From: an uncultured Pelagibacteraceae bacterium
GTDB taxonomy: Bacteria > Pseudomonadota > Alphaproteobacteria > Pelagibacterales > Pelagibacteraceae
Assembly: GCA_902569405.1 (NCBI GenBank)
Contig: CACFTX010000001.1
Span: forward strand, 248,001-312,000
Reading direction: 5' to 3'
DNA length: 64,000 nt
The position numbers and the translations under genes are program-made. The stretch's first letter is position 1; every line of letters begins with the position of its first letter. Below, one piece after another: positions 1 to 10,695 of this stretch. Below the pieces are notes generated by a model that saw only the letters and a list, made by a program, of their open reading frames with translations, made no database searches and was not told where the DNA came from.

Positions 1-1976
1 TGGAATTGACTTATTAATTGGCTTGGTTTTTTTATTTTAATGCCTTTTCTGCCTTTGATGCACATTTTTGCAACAGCAATAATAATTCCACCTAACGAAA
101 CATCATGTGCAGATTTAACAAATTTTTTTTTAATCAAACTTAAAAGTGTTTCTCCATTATTTTTTTCATTAAATAGATTTACTTCAGGAGGAGGTCCGTT
201 TTTAATATTTAAAATATCTCTAGAAAAAATACTTTGATCTAAATGACCTTCAGTCTTACCAATAACCAACACAACATTATCATTTTCTTTAAAATCCATT
301 GTTATCATATCTTTATAATTTTTAATTAAACCAATACCTCCGATTGAAGGAGTTGGTTTAATACCTTTATCTTTTGTTTGATTATAGAAAGACACATTTC
401 CAGAAACCACAGGGAAGTTTAAATATTTACTCGCTTCGCCAAGTCCTTTGACACACTCAACAAATTCACCCATATTTTCTTCCTTTTCAGGGTTTCCAAA
501 ATTTAAACAATTTGTTATTGCAATAGGTTCGGCTCCAACTGAAATTAAATTCCTCCAACTTTCACAAACTACTTGTTTGCCTCCAGTCAATGGGTGTGCA
601 TAACAATATGCAGCTGAAGCATCAACCGTTGCTGCTACTGCTTTATTGGTTCCATGAACTCTAACAATACCGGCATCATTTCCAGGCTTTTGAATTGTAT
701 CTCCCATTACCGTGTGATCATATTGTTGCCAAATCCATTCTTTGCTACAGATATTTGGATTTGATAATAATTTATTTAAAACATTTAAAATTTTTAAATT
801 TTTAAAACTATCTTTGTTAATTTTATTTTTTTTTGGTAATTTAGTTTTTTTCCATTTTCTGTCATACATGGGTGAGTTTTCCACTAAAGTATTTACAGGA
901 ATATCAGCAACTTTTTTTTCATCATAAAAAAGCTCAATTTTTTTACTATCGGTTGTTTTTCCAATTATTGAAAAATCTAAATTCCATTTGTCGAATATTT
1001 TTTTAGCATCTTCTTCTTTGCCTTTTTCTAGCACTATGAGCATTCTTTCTTGACTTTCTGATAACATTATTTCGTATGGTGTCATGTTTAGTTCTCTACA
1101 AGGAACTTTGTTTAAATTAAGCTCTATCCCCAATTTTCCTTTCGATGCCATTTCTATACTTGATGAAGTTAGACCAGCAGCTCCCATATCTTGAATTGCT
1201 ATTATTGAGTCTCCAGCCATTAATTCTAAGCAAGCTTCAAGTAAAAGTTTTTCTGTAAAAGGATCTCCAACTTGAACAGTCGGTTTTTTTTCTTCTATTT
1301 TTTCATCAAAAATTGCTGATGCCATGCTAGCTCCATGAATTCCATCTCTTCCAGTTTTTGATCCGACATAAATAACTGGTTTATTAATTCCGGCTGCTTT
1401 TGAATAAAATATTTTATTTTTTTTCACTAGACCTAAGGTCATAGCGTTCACAAGTATATTGCCATTATAAGACTCATCAAAGCATGTTTGACCTCCAATT
1501 GTAGGTACACCTATACAGTTACCATATCCGCCAATTCCACGAACAACTCCTCTTAGCAAACTTTTAGTTTTTTTGTGTTGAGTAGAACCAAAATGTATTG
1601 AGTTTAGGTTTGCTATTGGTCGAGCACCCATTGTAAAAACATCTCTCATTATACCACCAACACCGGTAGCTGCTCCTTGATAAGGTTCTATAAATGAGGG
1701 GTGGTTGTGACTTTCTATTTTAAAGACAATTGCATCATCGTCTCCTATATCAACCACACCTGCATTTTCACCAGGACCCTGAATAACTTTTTTTCCTTTT
1801 GTAGGTAAATTTTTCAAGTGCAATCTTGATGATTTATAAGAGCAGTGTTCATTCCACATTGCAGAGAAAATTCCAAGTTCTGTAATATTTGGTACTCTAT
1901 TCAACAAATCACAAATCTTTTTATATTCATTTTTGTTTAATCCGTGTTCTATAGCTAATGACTCGTTTACTTCCAT
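1..1976 (-). CDS. purL: Phosphoribosylformylglycinamidine synthase subunit PurL (partial, C-terminus outside window)
   Basis: ATP-dependent conversion of FGAR to FGAM, step four of de novo purine synthesis. About 658 residues are visible, and the gene runs off the left edge, so the C-terminal end of the roughly 730-residue small-type PurL is missing. Reading the minus strand from ATG at 1976 gives WNEHCSYKS (about residues 41-49, with the conserved His) and ESHNHPS (88-94), followed by the two-fold repeated AIRS-like ATPase halves. This short form needs separate PurS and PurQ partners, which are the next two genes upstream. Its ATG shares one base with the purQ stop (TAATG), implying translational coupling. 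Confidence 0.97.
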   Translation of the reverse strand, partial: MEVNESLAIEHGLNKNEYKKICDLLNRVPNITELGIFSAMWNEHCSYKSSRLHLKNLPTKGKKVIQGPGENAGVVDIGDDDAIVFKIESHNHPSFIEPYQGAATGVGGIMRDVFTMGARPIANLNSIHFGSTQHKKTKSLLRGVVRGIGGYGNCIGVPTIGGQTCFDESYNGNILVNAMTLGLVKKNKIFYSKAAGINKPVIYVGSKTGRDGIHGASMASAIFDEKIEEKKPTVQVGDPFTEKLLLEACLELMAGDSIIAIQDMGAAGLTSSSIEMASKGKLGIELNLNKVPCRELNMTPYEIMLSESQERMLIVLEKGKEEDAKKIFDKWNLDFSIIGKTTDSKKIELFYDEKKVADIPVNTLVENSPMYDRKWKKTKLPKKNKINKDSFKNLKILNVLNKLLSNPNICSKEWIWQQYDHTVMGDTIQKPGNDAGIVRVHGTNKAVAATVDASAAYCYAHPLTGGKQVVCESWRNLISVGAEPIAITNCLNFGNPEKEENMGEFVECVKGLGEASKYLNFPVVSGNVSFYNQTKDKGIKPTPSIGGIGLIKNYKDMITMDFKENDNVVLVIGKTEGHLDQSIFSRDILNIKNGPPPEVNLFNEKNNGETLLSLIKKKFVKSAHDVSLGGIIIAVAKMCIKGRKGIKIKKPSQLISQF

Positions 1977-2659
1977 TATTTTAAATTAGTTATTAAATTT
2001 TGAAAAAATATAGATCCATCATCACCCGATAAATAAGTATCTATCATTCTTTCAGGATGAGGCATCATACCAAGAATATTTTTTTGTTTATTAAATAAGC
2101 CGGCTATATTATTGAATGCACCATTTGGATTTGAGTTATCATTAATTTTTCCATCTTTATCACAGTAAAATACAGCAATTTGATTATTGTCATTAATATT
2201 TTTCATTTGATCGGAAGAACAAAAAAAATTACCTTCGTTATGAGCGATATGTAATTCTAAAATATTTTTTTTAATATTTTTAAAATAATTATTTTCGGTA
2301 TTATTTATTTTAATAAATACGTTTTTACATATAAATTCTGAATGCTTGTTTCTTAGAAGAGCGCCAGGAAGCAATTCTGTTTCAGTTAAAATTTGAAAAC
2401 CATTGCAAATACCTAGTAATAAACCTCCAGATTTGGCAAAATTAATTACAGATTCAATAATCTTTGATTTAGATGCCATACTTCCACATCTTAAATAATC
2501 ACCATAAGAAAAACCTCCAGGCAAAACTACTAAATCACTTTTAGGTAATTCAGTATCGTTATGCCAGATCATTTTATTTTTAAAACCAAATTTTTTAAGA
2601 GCAACATCCATGTCTCTATCACAATTTGATCCTGGAAAAATAATTACTGATGAATTCAT
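1976..2659 (-). CDS. purQ: FGAM synthase glutaminase subunit PurQ
   Basis: Class I glutamine amidotransferase (227 aa) that supplies ammonia to PurL. The nucleophile elbow GICNGFQIL puts the catalytic Cys at residue 85, and the His-Glu part of the triad is in MMPHPER near the C-terminus. PGSNCDRD at the N-terminus is typical of the family. It lies six bases after purS and shares one base with purL, so PurS, PurQ and PurL are made from one message, as expected for a three-subunit complex. Length is normal. Confidence 0.97.
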   Translation of the reverse strand: MNSSVIIFPGSNCDRDMDVALKKFGFKNKMIWHNDTELPKSDLVVLPGGFSYGDYLRCGSMASKSKIIESVINFAKSGGLLLGICNGFQILTETELLPGALLRNKHSEFICKNVFIKINNTENNYFKNIKKNILELHIAHNEGNFFCSSDQMKNINDNNQIAVFYCDKDGKINDNSNPNGAFNNIAGLFNKQKNILGMMPHPERMIDTYLSGDDGSIFFQNLITNLK

Positions 2660-2665
2660 TATTTA

Positions 2666-2908
2666 TTATTGCGATCCAATAATTTTATAATCTTCAATTA
2701 CAAGGTTAGCCAAAAGTTTTTTACACATATCTTCAGCTTTTTCTTCTGCTTTTTTTTTATCGCTTTCATCAATATCAATTTCAAAATATTTTCCCTGTCT
2801 AACTTCTTTAACATTGTTAAAACCCATTCCATTTAGAGCTTGATGAACTACTTTTCCTTGTGGATCTAGAACATCTTTTTTAAGAGTAACTATTGCAGAA
2901 ATTTTCAT
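2666..2908 (-). CDS. purS: FGAM synthase subunit PurS
   Basis: Small (80 aa) structural subunit that bridges PurL and PurQ. The sequence shows the usual PurS pattern: an N-terminal beta strand ([17 protein letters not shown]), then the [18 protein letters not shown] segment. The start overlaps the purC stop by four bases (ATGA). Placement between purC and purQ is the standard order in alphaproteobacteria. Confidence 0.95.
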   Translation of the reverse strand: MKISAIVTLKKDVLDPQGKVVHQALNGMGFNNVKEVRQGKYFEIDIDESDKKKAEEKAEDMCKKLLANLVIEDYKIIGSQ

Positions 2909-3693
2909 TTTTTAATTTTTTTTTTAAATGCACTTAAGTTAGTAACATTAGAAGAATTTACATTTGACTGCTCATGCAAAATACCTAATCTCTTTGCAAC
3001 TTCTGTATAGGCCGGTATTAATCCTCCAAGATTTTTTCTAAACCTATCTTTATCTAACTTTTTTTCAGTTAAAGCATCCCACAATCTACATGTGTCAGGA
3101 CTTATTTCATCAGCTAGAATAATATCTTTTTTATTACTTGATTTAATTCGACCAAATTCTAATTTAAAATCTACAAGCTTAATTCCAATTCCTCTAAACA
3201 TTCCAATCATGAAATCGTTAATTCTTAAGATAATTTTTTTAATCTTTTCAATTTCCTTCTTTGTTGCCCAGCCAAATGTTAGAATATGTTCTTCAGCTAT
3301 TAGTGGATCTCCTAGTTTGTCGTCCTTAAGACAGTATTCAATTAAAGGATTTTTTAATACAGTACCATCTTCAATGCCAAGTCTTTTTGTAATTGAACCA
3401 GAGGCTATATTTCTTACTATAAATTCAATAGGAATGATTTCTGCAAGTTTAATTACCTGTTCTCTCATATTAAGTCTTTTAACTAAATGAGTTTTGATTC
3501 CTATTTGGTTCAAATTTTCTAGAATATGTTCAGATATTCTGTTGTTTAAAACACCTTTGCCATCAATTTTAGATTTTTTTTGGTTATTAAATGCTGTTGC
3601 ATCATCTTTGAAGTATTGTATGGCTAAACTTTTGTTATTTGTAGAATAAATAATTTTTGCTTTACCTTCATATAATTTTTTGCCTTTTTTCAT
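2905..3693 (-). CDS. purC: Phosphoribosylaminoimidazole-succinocarboxamide synthase
   Basis: SAICAR synthetase, which ligates aspartate to CAIR using ATP. Motifs seen: [14 protein letters not shown] at the N-terminus, KDDATAFN, the core [24 protein letters not shown], and [14 protein letters not shown]. At 262 aa it is somewhat longer than the approximately 240-residue typical enzyme because of a lysine-rich C-terminal tail (FKKKIKK). Its ATG shares one base with the purB stop at 3693 (TAATG), so it follows purB in the same transcript. Confidence 0.97.
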   Translation of the reverse strand: MKKGKKLYEGKAKIIYSTNNKSLAIQYFKDDATAFNNQKKSKIDGKGVLNNRISEHILENLNQIGIKTHLVKRLNMREQVIKLAEIIPIEFIVRNIASGSITKRLGIEDGTVLKNPLIEYCLKDDKLGDPLIAEEHILTFGWATKKEIEKIKKIILRINDFMIGMFRGIGIKLVDFKLEFGRIKSSNKKDIILADEISPDTCRLWDALTEKKLDKDRFRKNLGGLIPAYTEVAKRLGILHEQSNVNSSNVTNLSAFKKKIKK

Positions 3694-4985
3694 TAATTAA
3701 ATACTCTTCTAAATATTAAGTTGATATTTTTATAATGTGAAGAATAGTTAAAAATAGATTTTAATTTTTTTAATGAGATTTTTGATGTTATAAACTTATC
3801 TTTTGACAACATGTTGAACAAATCTAAGTTTTCATCAAAACATCTTTTTGCGTATCTTTGAACAATTTTATATGATTTTTCTCTACTTAATCCAGATTTT
3901 GTCAGTTCAAGCATTATTTCTTGTGAAAATATTACTCCTTTTGTTAGGTTTAAATTTTCAATCATCTTTTTTGGATACACAATCATTTTATCAAGTATAT
4001 TTTTTAGACGCACTAGAGCAAAATCTAAAGTAATATTTGCATCGGGACCTATATTTCTTTCAACGCTAGAGTGTGAAATATCTCTTTCGTGCCAAAGTGC
4101 AATGTTTTCTAAAGCTGGCACAACTGCACTTCTAACAATTCTAGAAAGACCAGTTAAATTTTCACTTAATATGGGATTTTTTTTGTGAGGCATTGCAGAA
4201 GATCCTTTTTGGCTTTTTGAGAAAAATTCTTGTAATTCATAAACTTCTGTTCTCTGCAAGTGTCTAATTTCAATAGCAACTCTTTCAATCGAACCAGCGA
4301 TAATTCCTAAAATAGAGAAATAAAAAGCATGTCTGTCACGAGGCACTATTTGAGTTGAAATAGGCTCAACTTTTAAACCGAGTTTTTTCGCAACATGTTT
4401 TTCCACTTTTGGGTTTACATTTGCAAAAGTTCCAACGGCACCAGAAATTGCACAAGTTGATATTTCGTCAATTGCATTTAAAAGTCTTTTTTTATTTCTT
4501 TTAAATTCTTCATAAAATGAAGCCAACTTTAGTCCAAATGTGATAGGCTCCGCATGTATGCCATGGCTTCTTCCTATACAAGGTGTGTATTTATATTTTT
4601 TTGCTTGTCTTTTTAAAACTTTTAAAATTTGATCAATATCCTTTATTAATATTTTTCCTGATTGAACCAATTGAATGTTTAGACTTGTATCCAAGACATC
4701 AGATGAAGTCATTCCTTGATGTAGGTATCTAGCTTTTATTCCAGCTTTTTCAGTAACAGAGGTAAGAAAAGCTATAACATCGTGCTTAACTTTAGACTCT
4801 ATTTGATGAATTCTTTTAACATTAATTTTAGCTTTCCTTCTAACAACTGATGAGACTCCTTTTGGGATTTGGCCCAGTTTTTCCATAGCCTGAGCGGCAG
4901 CTATTTCTACATCAAGCCAGATTTTATATTTATTTTCTTCAGACCAAATATCTGTAAGTTCTTTTCTAGAGTATCTTTCAATCAT
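3693..4985 (-). CDS. purB: Adenylosuccinate lyase
   Basis: Fumarase/aspartase superfamily lyase of 430 aa. It acts twice in purine synthesis: SAICAR to AICAR, and adenylosuccinate to AMP. Motifs: TSSDVLDT (about 93-100), [10 protein letters not shown] with His141, and the superfamily signature [11 protein letters not shown] (261-271) on the flexible loop that carries the catalytic serine. It is three bases downstream of map and coupled to purC. Normal length for the family. Confidence 0.97.
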   Translation of the reverse strand: MIERYSRKELTDIWSEENKYKIWLDVEIAAAQAMEKLGQIPKGVSSVVRRKAKINVKRIHQIESKVKHDVIAFLTSVTEKAGIKARYLHQGMTSSDVLDTSLNIQLVQSGKILIKDIDQILKVLKRQAKKYKYTPCIGRSHGIHAEPITFGLKLASFYEEFKRNKKRLLNAIDEISTCAISGAVGTFANVNPKVEKHVAKKLGLKVEPISTQIVPRDRHAFYFSILGIIAGSIERVAIEIRHLQRTEVYELQEFFSKSQKGSSAMPHKKNPILSENLTGLSRIVRSAVVPALENIALWHERDISHSSVERNIGPDANITLDFALVRLKNILDKMIVYPKKMIENLNLTKGVIFSQEIMLELTKSGLSREKSYKIVQRYAKRCFDENLDLFNMLSKDKFITSKISLKKLKSIFNYSSHYKNINLIFRRVFN

Positions 4986-4988
4986 TAA

Positions 4989-5762
4989 TTATAAGTAAGG
5001 AGGCTTATGGTAACCTTTAACAGATTCTGTAAAGATTTCATAACCATTTTCATTAATTCCTATTGTATGTTCAAATTGTGCTGATAAAGATTTATCTTTT
5101 GTAACAGCTGTCCATCCATCTGCAAGAAGTTTCGTTTCATATTTTCCAATATTAATCATTGGTTCAATTGTAAAAGTCATACCAGGTGACAATTTAATAC
5201 CGGTACCTTTTTTTCCGTAATGAAGAATGTTAGGTGGCTCATGAAATTTAGTACTAACTCCATGACCGCAAAAATCTCTCACTACAGAAAAACCCTTTTC
5301 TTCTACATGAGATTGAATTTCATATCCAATATCACCAAGTTTTATATTTGGTTTTGAAATTTTAATCGCTTTCATCATTGCCTCATACGTTGCATCTATT
5401 AAATTGTTGGCTTTAACTGAAGTTTTTCCAATACAAAACATTCTACTCGTGTCACCATGATGATCATCAATTATAGCTGTTACATCAATATTCACAATGT
5501 CACCTTCGTTTAAAATTCTATCTGAAGGTATACCGTGACAAACAACATGATTTAAAGATGTGCAAAGAGATTTTTTATAACCACGATAAAATAATGGAGC
5601 TGAAAATCCTCCGTTGTCTCTAATAAATTCATATCCAAGCTTATCAATATCATCAGTTGAAATTCCTGGTTTAACATTTTCAGTTAACATGTCGAGAGTT
5701 CTTGCCGCAAGGTTACCAGCGGATCTCATTTTTTCAAACTTCTCTTTATAACTATTCATCAA
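4989..5762 (-). CDS. map: Methionine aminopeptidase, type I
   Basis: Removes the initiator methionine from nascent proteins; a dinuclear metallo-enzyme with pita-bread fold (257 aa). Metal ligands can be placed at Asp93 (VNIDVTA), Asp104 (HHGDTSRM), His167 (FCGHGVS), Glu200 (FTIEPMIN) and Glu231 (QFEHTIG), with substrate His76 in CHGIPS. There is no type II insert. Two in-frame ATGs (5762 and 5759) are possible. The upstream one overlaps the sfsA stop by 11 bases. It sits between sfsA and purB in a minus-strand operon. Confidence 0.96.
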   Translation of the reverse strand: MMNSYKEKFEKMRSAGNLAARTLDMLTENVKPGISTDDIDKLGYEFIRDNGGFSAPLFYRGYKKSLCTSLNHVVCHGIPSDRILNEGDIVNIDVTAIIDDHHGDTSRMFCIGKTSVKANNLIDATYEAMMKAIKISKPNIKLGDIGYEIQSHVEEKGFSVVRDFCGHGVSTKFHEPPNILHYGKKGTGIKLSPGMTFTIEPMINIGKYETKLLADGWTAVTKDKSLSAQFEHTIGINENGYEIFTESVKGYHKPPYL

Positions 5763-6438
5763 TAATGTTTATTTTTTTTTCTATTTTAATTTCTTTAGAA
5801 TTCAAAGTGCATCTATAAGCAAGAAATTTTACCCCAGCTTTTTTTGCAATCAAATAATTTTGATAATAATTATTATCAATATCTTTTGCTATTCTAAAAT
5901 TATTTATACCTTGAATTTGAGTTAAAAATAAGACGTAGGGTTTATAATTTTTTTTAATAGAATCAACAAGTTTTGCCAAGTGTTTGGTACCTCTAGATGT
6001 AATTGCATCTGGAAATTCAGCTAAATCATCACTTCTCAATAATGTAACATTTTTAACCTCAATTATATTTTTGTCACACAAAAAATCAAACCTTGTATCG
6101 TTAGAATACTTAAATTCAGGAATTATTTTTTTAATTAATTTAAATTCTTTAAAAAGTTTTTTTTTCAAACCATGTTCAACTATTCTATTGGCTCTATGTG
6201 TATTAACACCTACAAGTTTTTTATTAACTTTAATCAATTCCAAAGTAAATTTTAATTTACGATTTGGATTATCATTTTTAGTTACCCAAACACTGTTTCC
6301 TTCATCAAGCAATCCCATCATCGATCCTGTATTTGGGCAATGAGCTGTTAAGATTGAATTATTTACTTTTATATCAACAAAAAATCTTTTATATCGTTTG
6401 ATTAGTTTGCCTTTAATTAAAGTACTGGTAAATTTCAT
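5752..6438 (-). CDS. sfsA: SfsA family protein (sugar fermentation stimulation protein)
   Basis: SfsA-family protein (228 aa); the E. coli member was found as a DNA-binding protein affecting maltose genes, but the molecular role is still poorly defined. Family features seen: an OB-like N-terminus ending in LTAHCPNTGSM and a PD-(D/E)XK-like core with FDFLCDKNIIEVKNVTL, then FPDAITSRGTKHL. First gene of the minus-strand run that leads into map and the pur genes; only 22 bp separate it from the divergent gene at 6461, so any promoter must reach into coding sequence. The family call is firm; the function is not. Confidence 0.9.
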   Translation of the reverse strand: MKFTSTLIKGKLIKRYKRFFVDIKVNNSILTAHCPNTGSMMGLLDEGNSVWVTKNDNPNRKLKFTLELIKVNKKLVGVNTHRANRIVEHGLKKKLFKEFKLIKKIIPEFKYSNDTRFDFLCDKNIIEVKNVTLLRSDDLAEFPDAITSRGTKHLAKLVDSIKKNYKPYVLFLTQIQGINNFRIAKDIDNNYYQNYLIAKKAGVKFLAYRCTLNSKEIKIEKKINIIDE

Positions 6439-6460
6439 TATAATTTATTTATATTTGTAA

Positions 6461-7213
6461 ATGACAAATAAAAAAGAAATATTTGCTGGAATAATTATAA
6501 TAGGTAATGAAATATTATCAGGAAGAACCCAAGATACAAATACAAGCACTATTTCAATTTGGTTAAACTCTTTAGGAGTTAAAGTTAAAGAAGTAAGGAC
6601 TATTCCTGATATTGAAAAAATTATTATTAGCACCGTTAACGAATTAAAAAAAAAATATGATTATATTTTTACTTCAGGGGGAATAGGGCCAACACATGAT
6701 GATATCACCGCATCATCAATTTCTAAAGCATTTAACTTAAAGTATGGACCACATAAAGAAGCAATGGCTATTTTGGAAAAATACTATAAGCCAGGAGAAT
6801 TTAATGAAGGCAGGCAAAAAATGGCATGGATGCCTACTGAAGCAAATTTGATACTTAACCCAACAAGTGGTGCCCCAGGATTTAATGTTGAAAATGTTTT
6901 TTGTCTTCCAGGCGTTCCATCAATTTTAAAATCTATGCTCGGAGGAATTACAAATAAATTAATTGGCGGAGATCCAATTCTAAGCCATACAATTAATTTA
7001 AGAACTGTTGAAAGTGAAATAGCAAAATCTTTAGACAATGTTCAGGTAAACAATAAAGATGTAGAGATTGGTAGTTATCCTTTTTTTAGAGCAGGAAAAT
7101 TGGGTGTAGCAATTGTGTTAAGAAGTTCTCAAAAAAGCAAAATCGACAAATGTAATTCAGAGATACTGAAATTTGTAAAAGAAAAGAATATTGAAATTGT
7201 AGAAAGAGACTAA
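6461..7213 (+). CDS. CinA-like molybdopterin-binding domain protein
   Basis: A stand-alone MoCF/MPT-binding domain (250 aa), matching the N-terminal half of CinA (COG1058 type) without the NMN deamidase half. IIIIGNEILSGRTQDTNT (12-29) and the signature TSGGIGPTHDD (71-81) mark the domain; a proline-glycine loop LPGVPSI follows. Relatives have been linked to molybdopterin binding or to nucleotide pyrophosphatase activity, and the sequence does not decide between these. The downstream gene starts on its last base (TAATG). Confidence 0.88.
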   Translation: MTNKKEIFAGIIIIGNEILSGRTQDTNTSTISIWLNSLGVKVKEVRTIPDIEKIIISTVNELKKKYDYIFTSGGIGPTHDDITASSISKAFNLKYGPHKEAMAILEKYYKPGEFNEGRQKMAWMPTEANLILNPTSGAPGFNVENVFCLPGVPSILKSMLGGITNKLIGGDPILSHTINLRTVESEIAKSLDNVQVNNKDVEIGSYPFFRAGKLGVAIVLRSSQKSKIDKCNSEILKFVKEKNIEIVERD

Positions 7214-7656
7214 TGTTATATTTTGCTTACGGTAGTAATTTAAATCATAACCAGATGAAAAATAGATGTAGTGGCGCAAAGTATGTTAAAAAACATATTT
7301 TAAGAGGTCGTAAATTATGTTTTAGCCATAAAACAAATCACTCTATTTATGGTCATGCCAATATAGTTAAAGATAAAAAATCTGAGGTTCAAGGAGCACT
7401 TTGGAATATTACAAGAAATGACGAAAATGAATTAGATGTATATGAAGGTGTTGATTATAATTATTATCAAAAAGAATATTTTACTTTAAATGGTAAGAAA
7501 GTTTTAGTGTATATACAAAAAAAATACCATCTACAGAAACCTAATTCTTCTTATTTACATACTATCATTGAAGGCTATAAAAATTGCTTTTTAGATATAA
7601 AAAAATTAAAAAAAATAATATCTGGTTACGAAATAAATTATAAAATCAATTGGTGA
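7213..7656 (+). CDS. Gamma-glutamylcyclotransferase-like (GGCT/AIG2-fold) protein
   Basis: A 147-aa protein that opens with the GGCT substrate-loop motif YFAYGSNLNHNQM and carries the acidic LDVYEGVDYNYY segment, where the catalytic Glu of the family lies. Such enzymes release 5-oxoproline from gamma-glutamyl compounds, often in glutathione turnover, but small bacterial members are mostly uncharacterised. It is translationally coupled to the preceding CinA-like gene, sharing one base. It ends 10 bp from the convergent glycosyltransferase gene, and I see no terminator hairpin between them. Confidence 0.85.
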   Translation: MLYFAYGSNLNHNQMKNRCSGAKYVKKHILRGRKLCFSHKTNHSIYGHANIVKDKKSEVQGALWNITRNDENELDVYEGVDYNYYQKEYFTLNGKKVLVYIQKKYHLQKPNSSYLHTIIEGYKNCFLDIKKLKKIISGYEINYKINW

Positions 7657-7666
7657 AATTGTTTGA

Positions 7667-8551
7667 TTAATTTTTATTTAAAATATCTTTACTAACTGAA
7701 GATTTAATTCCAATTACAGAAGAAAATAATCCAAAGAATCTAAATTTGTTTTTCCTAAATTTTTCTTTAGAAAAAAAATACAAAGCAAGAAAACTAATAA
7801 AAAAACGTATCAACTTTGATAAATGAATAAATAACGAATAAAGAAAGCCATAATGTTTTTTATGGTAATAAAATCTAGACCAGTAATAGTTCCAATGTCT
7901 AAAATCAGAGTAATTTTGAGCAATTTTTGGATCTACACCCTTGCCACCTTCATGAAATATTTTTATTTTATTAAAAACAAAAATATTTTCATTTATATTT
8001 TTTATTCTTTTGCATAAGTCAATTTCCTCAAAAAAGAAAAAAAAATTTTCATCAAATATATATTTGTCTTTAAATTTATTAAAATTAACGATTAAGGAAC
8101 AACCTTTTATAAGATCAATTTTTGTTTTACTTTCATTTGTACTGATATTTATTTTTTTACTTTTAAAATGTTTGTCAAAATTATTGCTATTATTGAAATC
8201 TATAAGATCGTCATGTAAAGGTGTAGCTAAAGCAAATTCTTCATTGCAATTATCAATTTCATTTTGAATTTTTATCAATTGACTTTCATCTATTTTTACA
8301 TCAGTGCTTAGCAATAGTGCATATTTTGTATTGATTTTTTGAAATCCGATATTAGCTGCCTTTCCAAAGCCGAGATTCTCATTATTAATTATTACTTTTG
8401 CTTTATAATATTTTTTTTCGATTAATTCTTTGAATTGAAAATTATTTGAATTTTCTACTATAATTTTTTCTATATTTTTTCCCAATCCTGAAAGGCAATT
8501 TTCTAGCTTTTCCAAAGATTTATAAGAAATGATTACAATTGATAAATTCAT
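7667..8551 (-). CDS. Glycosyltransferase family 2
   Basis: GT-A fold transferase (294 aa), of the type often annotated as rhamnosyltransferase. N-terminal LSIVIISYKSLEKLENCL starts the nucleotide-sugar fold; ENLGFGKAANIG and LLLSTDVKID (the latter in place of a strict DxD) follow, then FFFFFEEIDLCKRIK, the acceptor/catalytic region. The C-terminus is hydrophobic and basic (about residues 225-265), suggesting attachment to the inner membrane. The donor and acceptor cannot be told from sequence. It stands alone, divergent from the PQQ dehydrogenase, about 5.6 kb from the polysaccharide cluster. Confidence 0.9.
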   Translation of the reverse strand: MNLSIVIISYKSLEKLENCLSGLGKNIEKIIVENSNNFQFKELIEKKYYKAKVIINNENLGFGKAANIGFQKINTKYALLLSTDVKIDESQLIKIQNEIDNCNEEFALATPLHDDLIDFNNSNNFDKHFKSKKINISTNESKTKIDLIKGCSLIVNFNKFKDKYIFDENFFFFFEEIDLCKRIKNINENIFVFNKIKIFHEGGKGVDPKIAQNYSDFRHWNYYWSRFYYHKKHYGFLYSLFIHLSKLIRFFISFLALYFFSKEKFRKNKFRFFGLFSSVIGIKSSVSKDILNKN

Positions 8552-8629
8552 TTAAATTTAAAATAATATATATTATTTTTTTAATAAGTTTAGTTATAAA
8601 TTTATGCCTATTATGATACTTATTAAACC

Positions 8630-10630
8630 GTGATAAAAAAATTTATTAGATATATATTTTATTTTTTAATTCTAATAATCATTTTTATATTATACGAATT
8701 AATCATAATTGATTCTAGTTATGTTAATAAAGGAACTTTTAATATAGACGTAAACAACGTAAGAAACCCTCAGGTTAAAAAGATTGTTAGAAAATTAGAT
8801 AATTTGTTTGGTCAAATGTACTTTTCTGCAAGTGCAGCTAAACAGCAAGAATTTTACGAAGTAGATTTAAATTATTACAATAATTTACCAAACGAAATAG
8901 CTGTGCCACCAAAGTTAAACAACTTAACTATATCAAATAATAAAAATTTTAATAACAATAAAGACTGGACAAGAAGCCATGGAAATCATTCATCAAATAA
9001 ATTTTCAAATTTAAAATTAATAAACAAAGATAATGTTAACGCTCTAGAAGTTGCGTGGACTCACACCTTTGAAAAAAAGGGCGATATACCAGGCAATCCT
9101 ATTTTTTATGACGGAACAATTTATTTATCGTCTAATAATAAATCAATTGTTGCTTTAAACGCTTCTAACGGTGAAAAAAAGTGGGAATTTAAAACCGAAG
9201 GTATGCCCGCAAGGAGAGGTATGTTAATTCATGGCGAACATGATTTAAGATTATATTTTTGTGATCAAAAAAATTTAAATGCAATTTATGCAAAAAGTGG
9301 AAAACCCGATAAAAATTTTGGAAATAATGGCAAGATTAAATTAAAAAAAAATTGTCAAATCACTCCAGTAATTATTGATAATAAAATTATAATTGGAACG
9401 TTTGAACCATCAATTGAAGTTTATGATTTATCTAAAGGCAAATTGCTCTGGAGATTTTACTTAAAAGAAAAAAATAATAAATATTTTAGATATGGCGGAA
9501 AAAGATTTGATCATTCAGGAGGCAATCCTTGGGGAGGGATATCAGCTGATGTAGATAGAAAAATTTTATATGTAACAACTGGTAATGCTGGAAGATTTTA
9601 TGAAGGAATAAATAGACCGGGTCCAAATAAATATTCAAACTCAATAGTTGCAATTGATATTGAGAAAAAAAAATTACTCTGGGAGTTCCAGGAAGTCGAA
9701 CACGATATTTGGAATTTTGATATAGCTTCACCTCCAATATTAACATCTATAAAGATTAATAATAAAAAAATAGACGTTGTTGTTGCTCCAACAAAGTTTG
9801 GAAACACAATAGTACTTGACCGTCTTACAGGAGACAATATTTTTGAATACAAGAAAATTAAAGTTTCTTTATCAAATGTTCCTGGTGAAAAAACTTCTTA
9901 TTATCAGAAACTTTTTTCACTACCAGAACCTTTTTCAAATCAGTTTTTTGAGGAAAATCATATAACAAATATTTCTAAAGAGAGTAATGATTTTGTTAAA
10001 GATAAAATTCAAGATGCAAGTTATGGATTTTTTGTACCAAATTCAATTGATAAAAAAAATATAATTTATAAAGGTGGCGCACAGTGGATGGGTGCTAGTA
10101 TTGATCATAAAAAATCAATAATGTATTTGACTTCAAATGATATTCCATTTCTTATTTGGTTAGAAAAAACTAACCCTAAAGACTATTATGTTTACTCAAT
10201 GAAATCGGAGTTCTTAGTTGATCATTTAGGCTACCCAGGTTCCAAACCTCCTTGGGGAAGACTGACGTCAATTGATCTTAATACAGGAAAAAAAATTTGG
10301 GAGGTTCCATTTGGAGAGTATAATGAGCTTACAAAAAAGGGAATTCCTATTACTGGAACTTATAATTTTGGTGGTGTAACTGGTACCGCTGGCGACTTAC
10401 TATTTGCAACTGGAACTTTGGATAATAAGATTAGGGCAATAGACTCTATTAATGGAAATGAATTATGGAGCTATAAATTACCTTTTTCTGGATCAAGTCC
10501 TCCAACAATTTTTGAACATTTAGGTGAGCAATATATAATTGTTGTATCAACTGGAAGTTCTTCTATGATGCAAGCATATCCAAACAAAAGTCAATACGGA
10601 AATAAAGTATATGCTTTTAAATTAATGTAA
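8630..10630 (+). CDS. Membrane-anchored PQQ-dependent dehydrogenase (quinoprotein glucose dehydrogenase type)
   Basis: A 666-aa beta-propeller quinoprotein. One N-terminal membrane segment (about residues 4-26) anchors it facing the periplasm; it lacks the five-helix domain of E. coli Gcd. Propeller repeats are visible, for example GDIPGNPIFYDGTIYLSS, GGNPWGGISADVDRKILY and HDIWNFDIASPP (the PQQ/metal region of the glucose-dehydrogenase group). The C-terminal blade has GGVTGTAGDLLFATG and GEQYIIVVSTG. It should oxidise a sugar or alcohol and pass electrons to quinone. The start is GTG; no in-frame ATG lies upstream before a stop. No PQQ biosynthesis gene is in the window. The family is firm, the substrate unknown. 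Confidence 0.9.
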   Translation: MIKKFIRYIFYFLILIIIFILYELIIIDSSYVNKGTFNIDVNNVRNPQVKKIVRKLDNLFGQMYFSASAAKQQEFYEVDLNYYNNLPNEIAVPPKLNNLTISNNKNFNNNKDWTRSHGNHSSNKFSNLKLINKDNVNALEVAWTHTFEKKGDIPGNPIFYDGTIYLSSNNKSIVALNASNGEKKWEFKTEGMPARRGMLIHGEHDLRLYFCDQKNLNAIYAKSGKPDKNFGNNGKIKLKKNCQITPVIIDNKIIIGTFEPSIEVYDLSKGKLLWRFYLKEKNNKYFRYGGKRFDHSGGNPWGGISADVDRKILYVTTGNAGRFYEGINRPGPNKYSNSIVAIDIEKKKLLWEFQEVEHDIWNFDIASPPILTSIKINNKKIDVVVAPTKFGNTIVLDRLTGDNIFEYKKIKVSLSNVPGEKTSYYQKLFSLPEPFSNQFFEENHITNISKESNDFVKDKIQDASYGFFVPNSIDKKNIIYKGGAQWMGASIDHKKSIMYLTSNDIPFLIWLEKTNPKDYYVYSMKSEFLVDHLGYPGSKPPWGRLTSIDLNTGKKIWEVPFGEYNELTKKGIPITGTYNFGGVTGTAGDLLFATGTLDNKIRAIDSINGNELWSYKLPFSGSSPPTIFEHLGEQYIIVVSTGSSSMMQAYPNKSQYGNKVYAFKLM

Positions 10631-10695
10631 AAACTAAAAAATATTACTAATAAGTCTTTTTAAATTGATAAGAAATATGATATATTTTTTTAATT

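Noticed and set aside
40-927. Plus-strand frames of about 60 residues at the left edge
   Set aside because: They are shadows of purL, which reads through the whole interval on the minus strand with clear family motifs.
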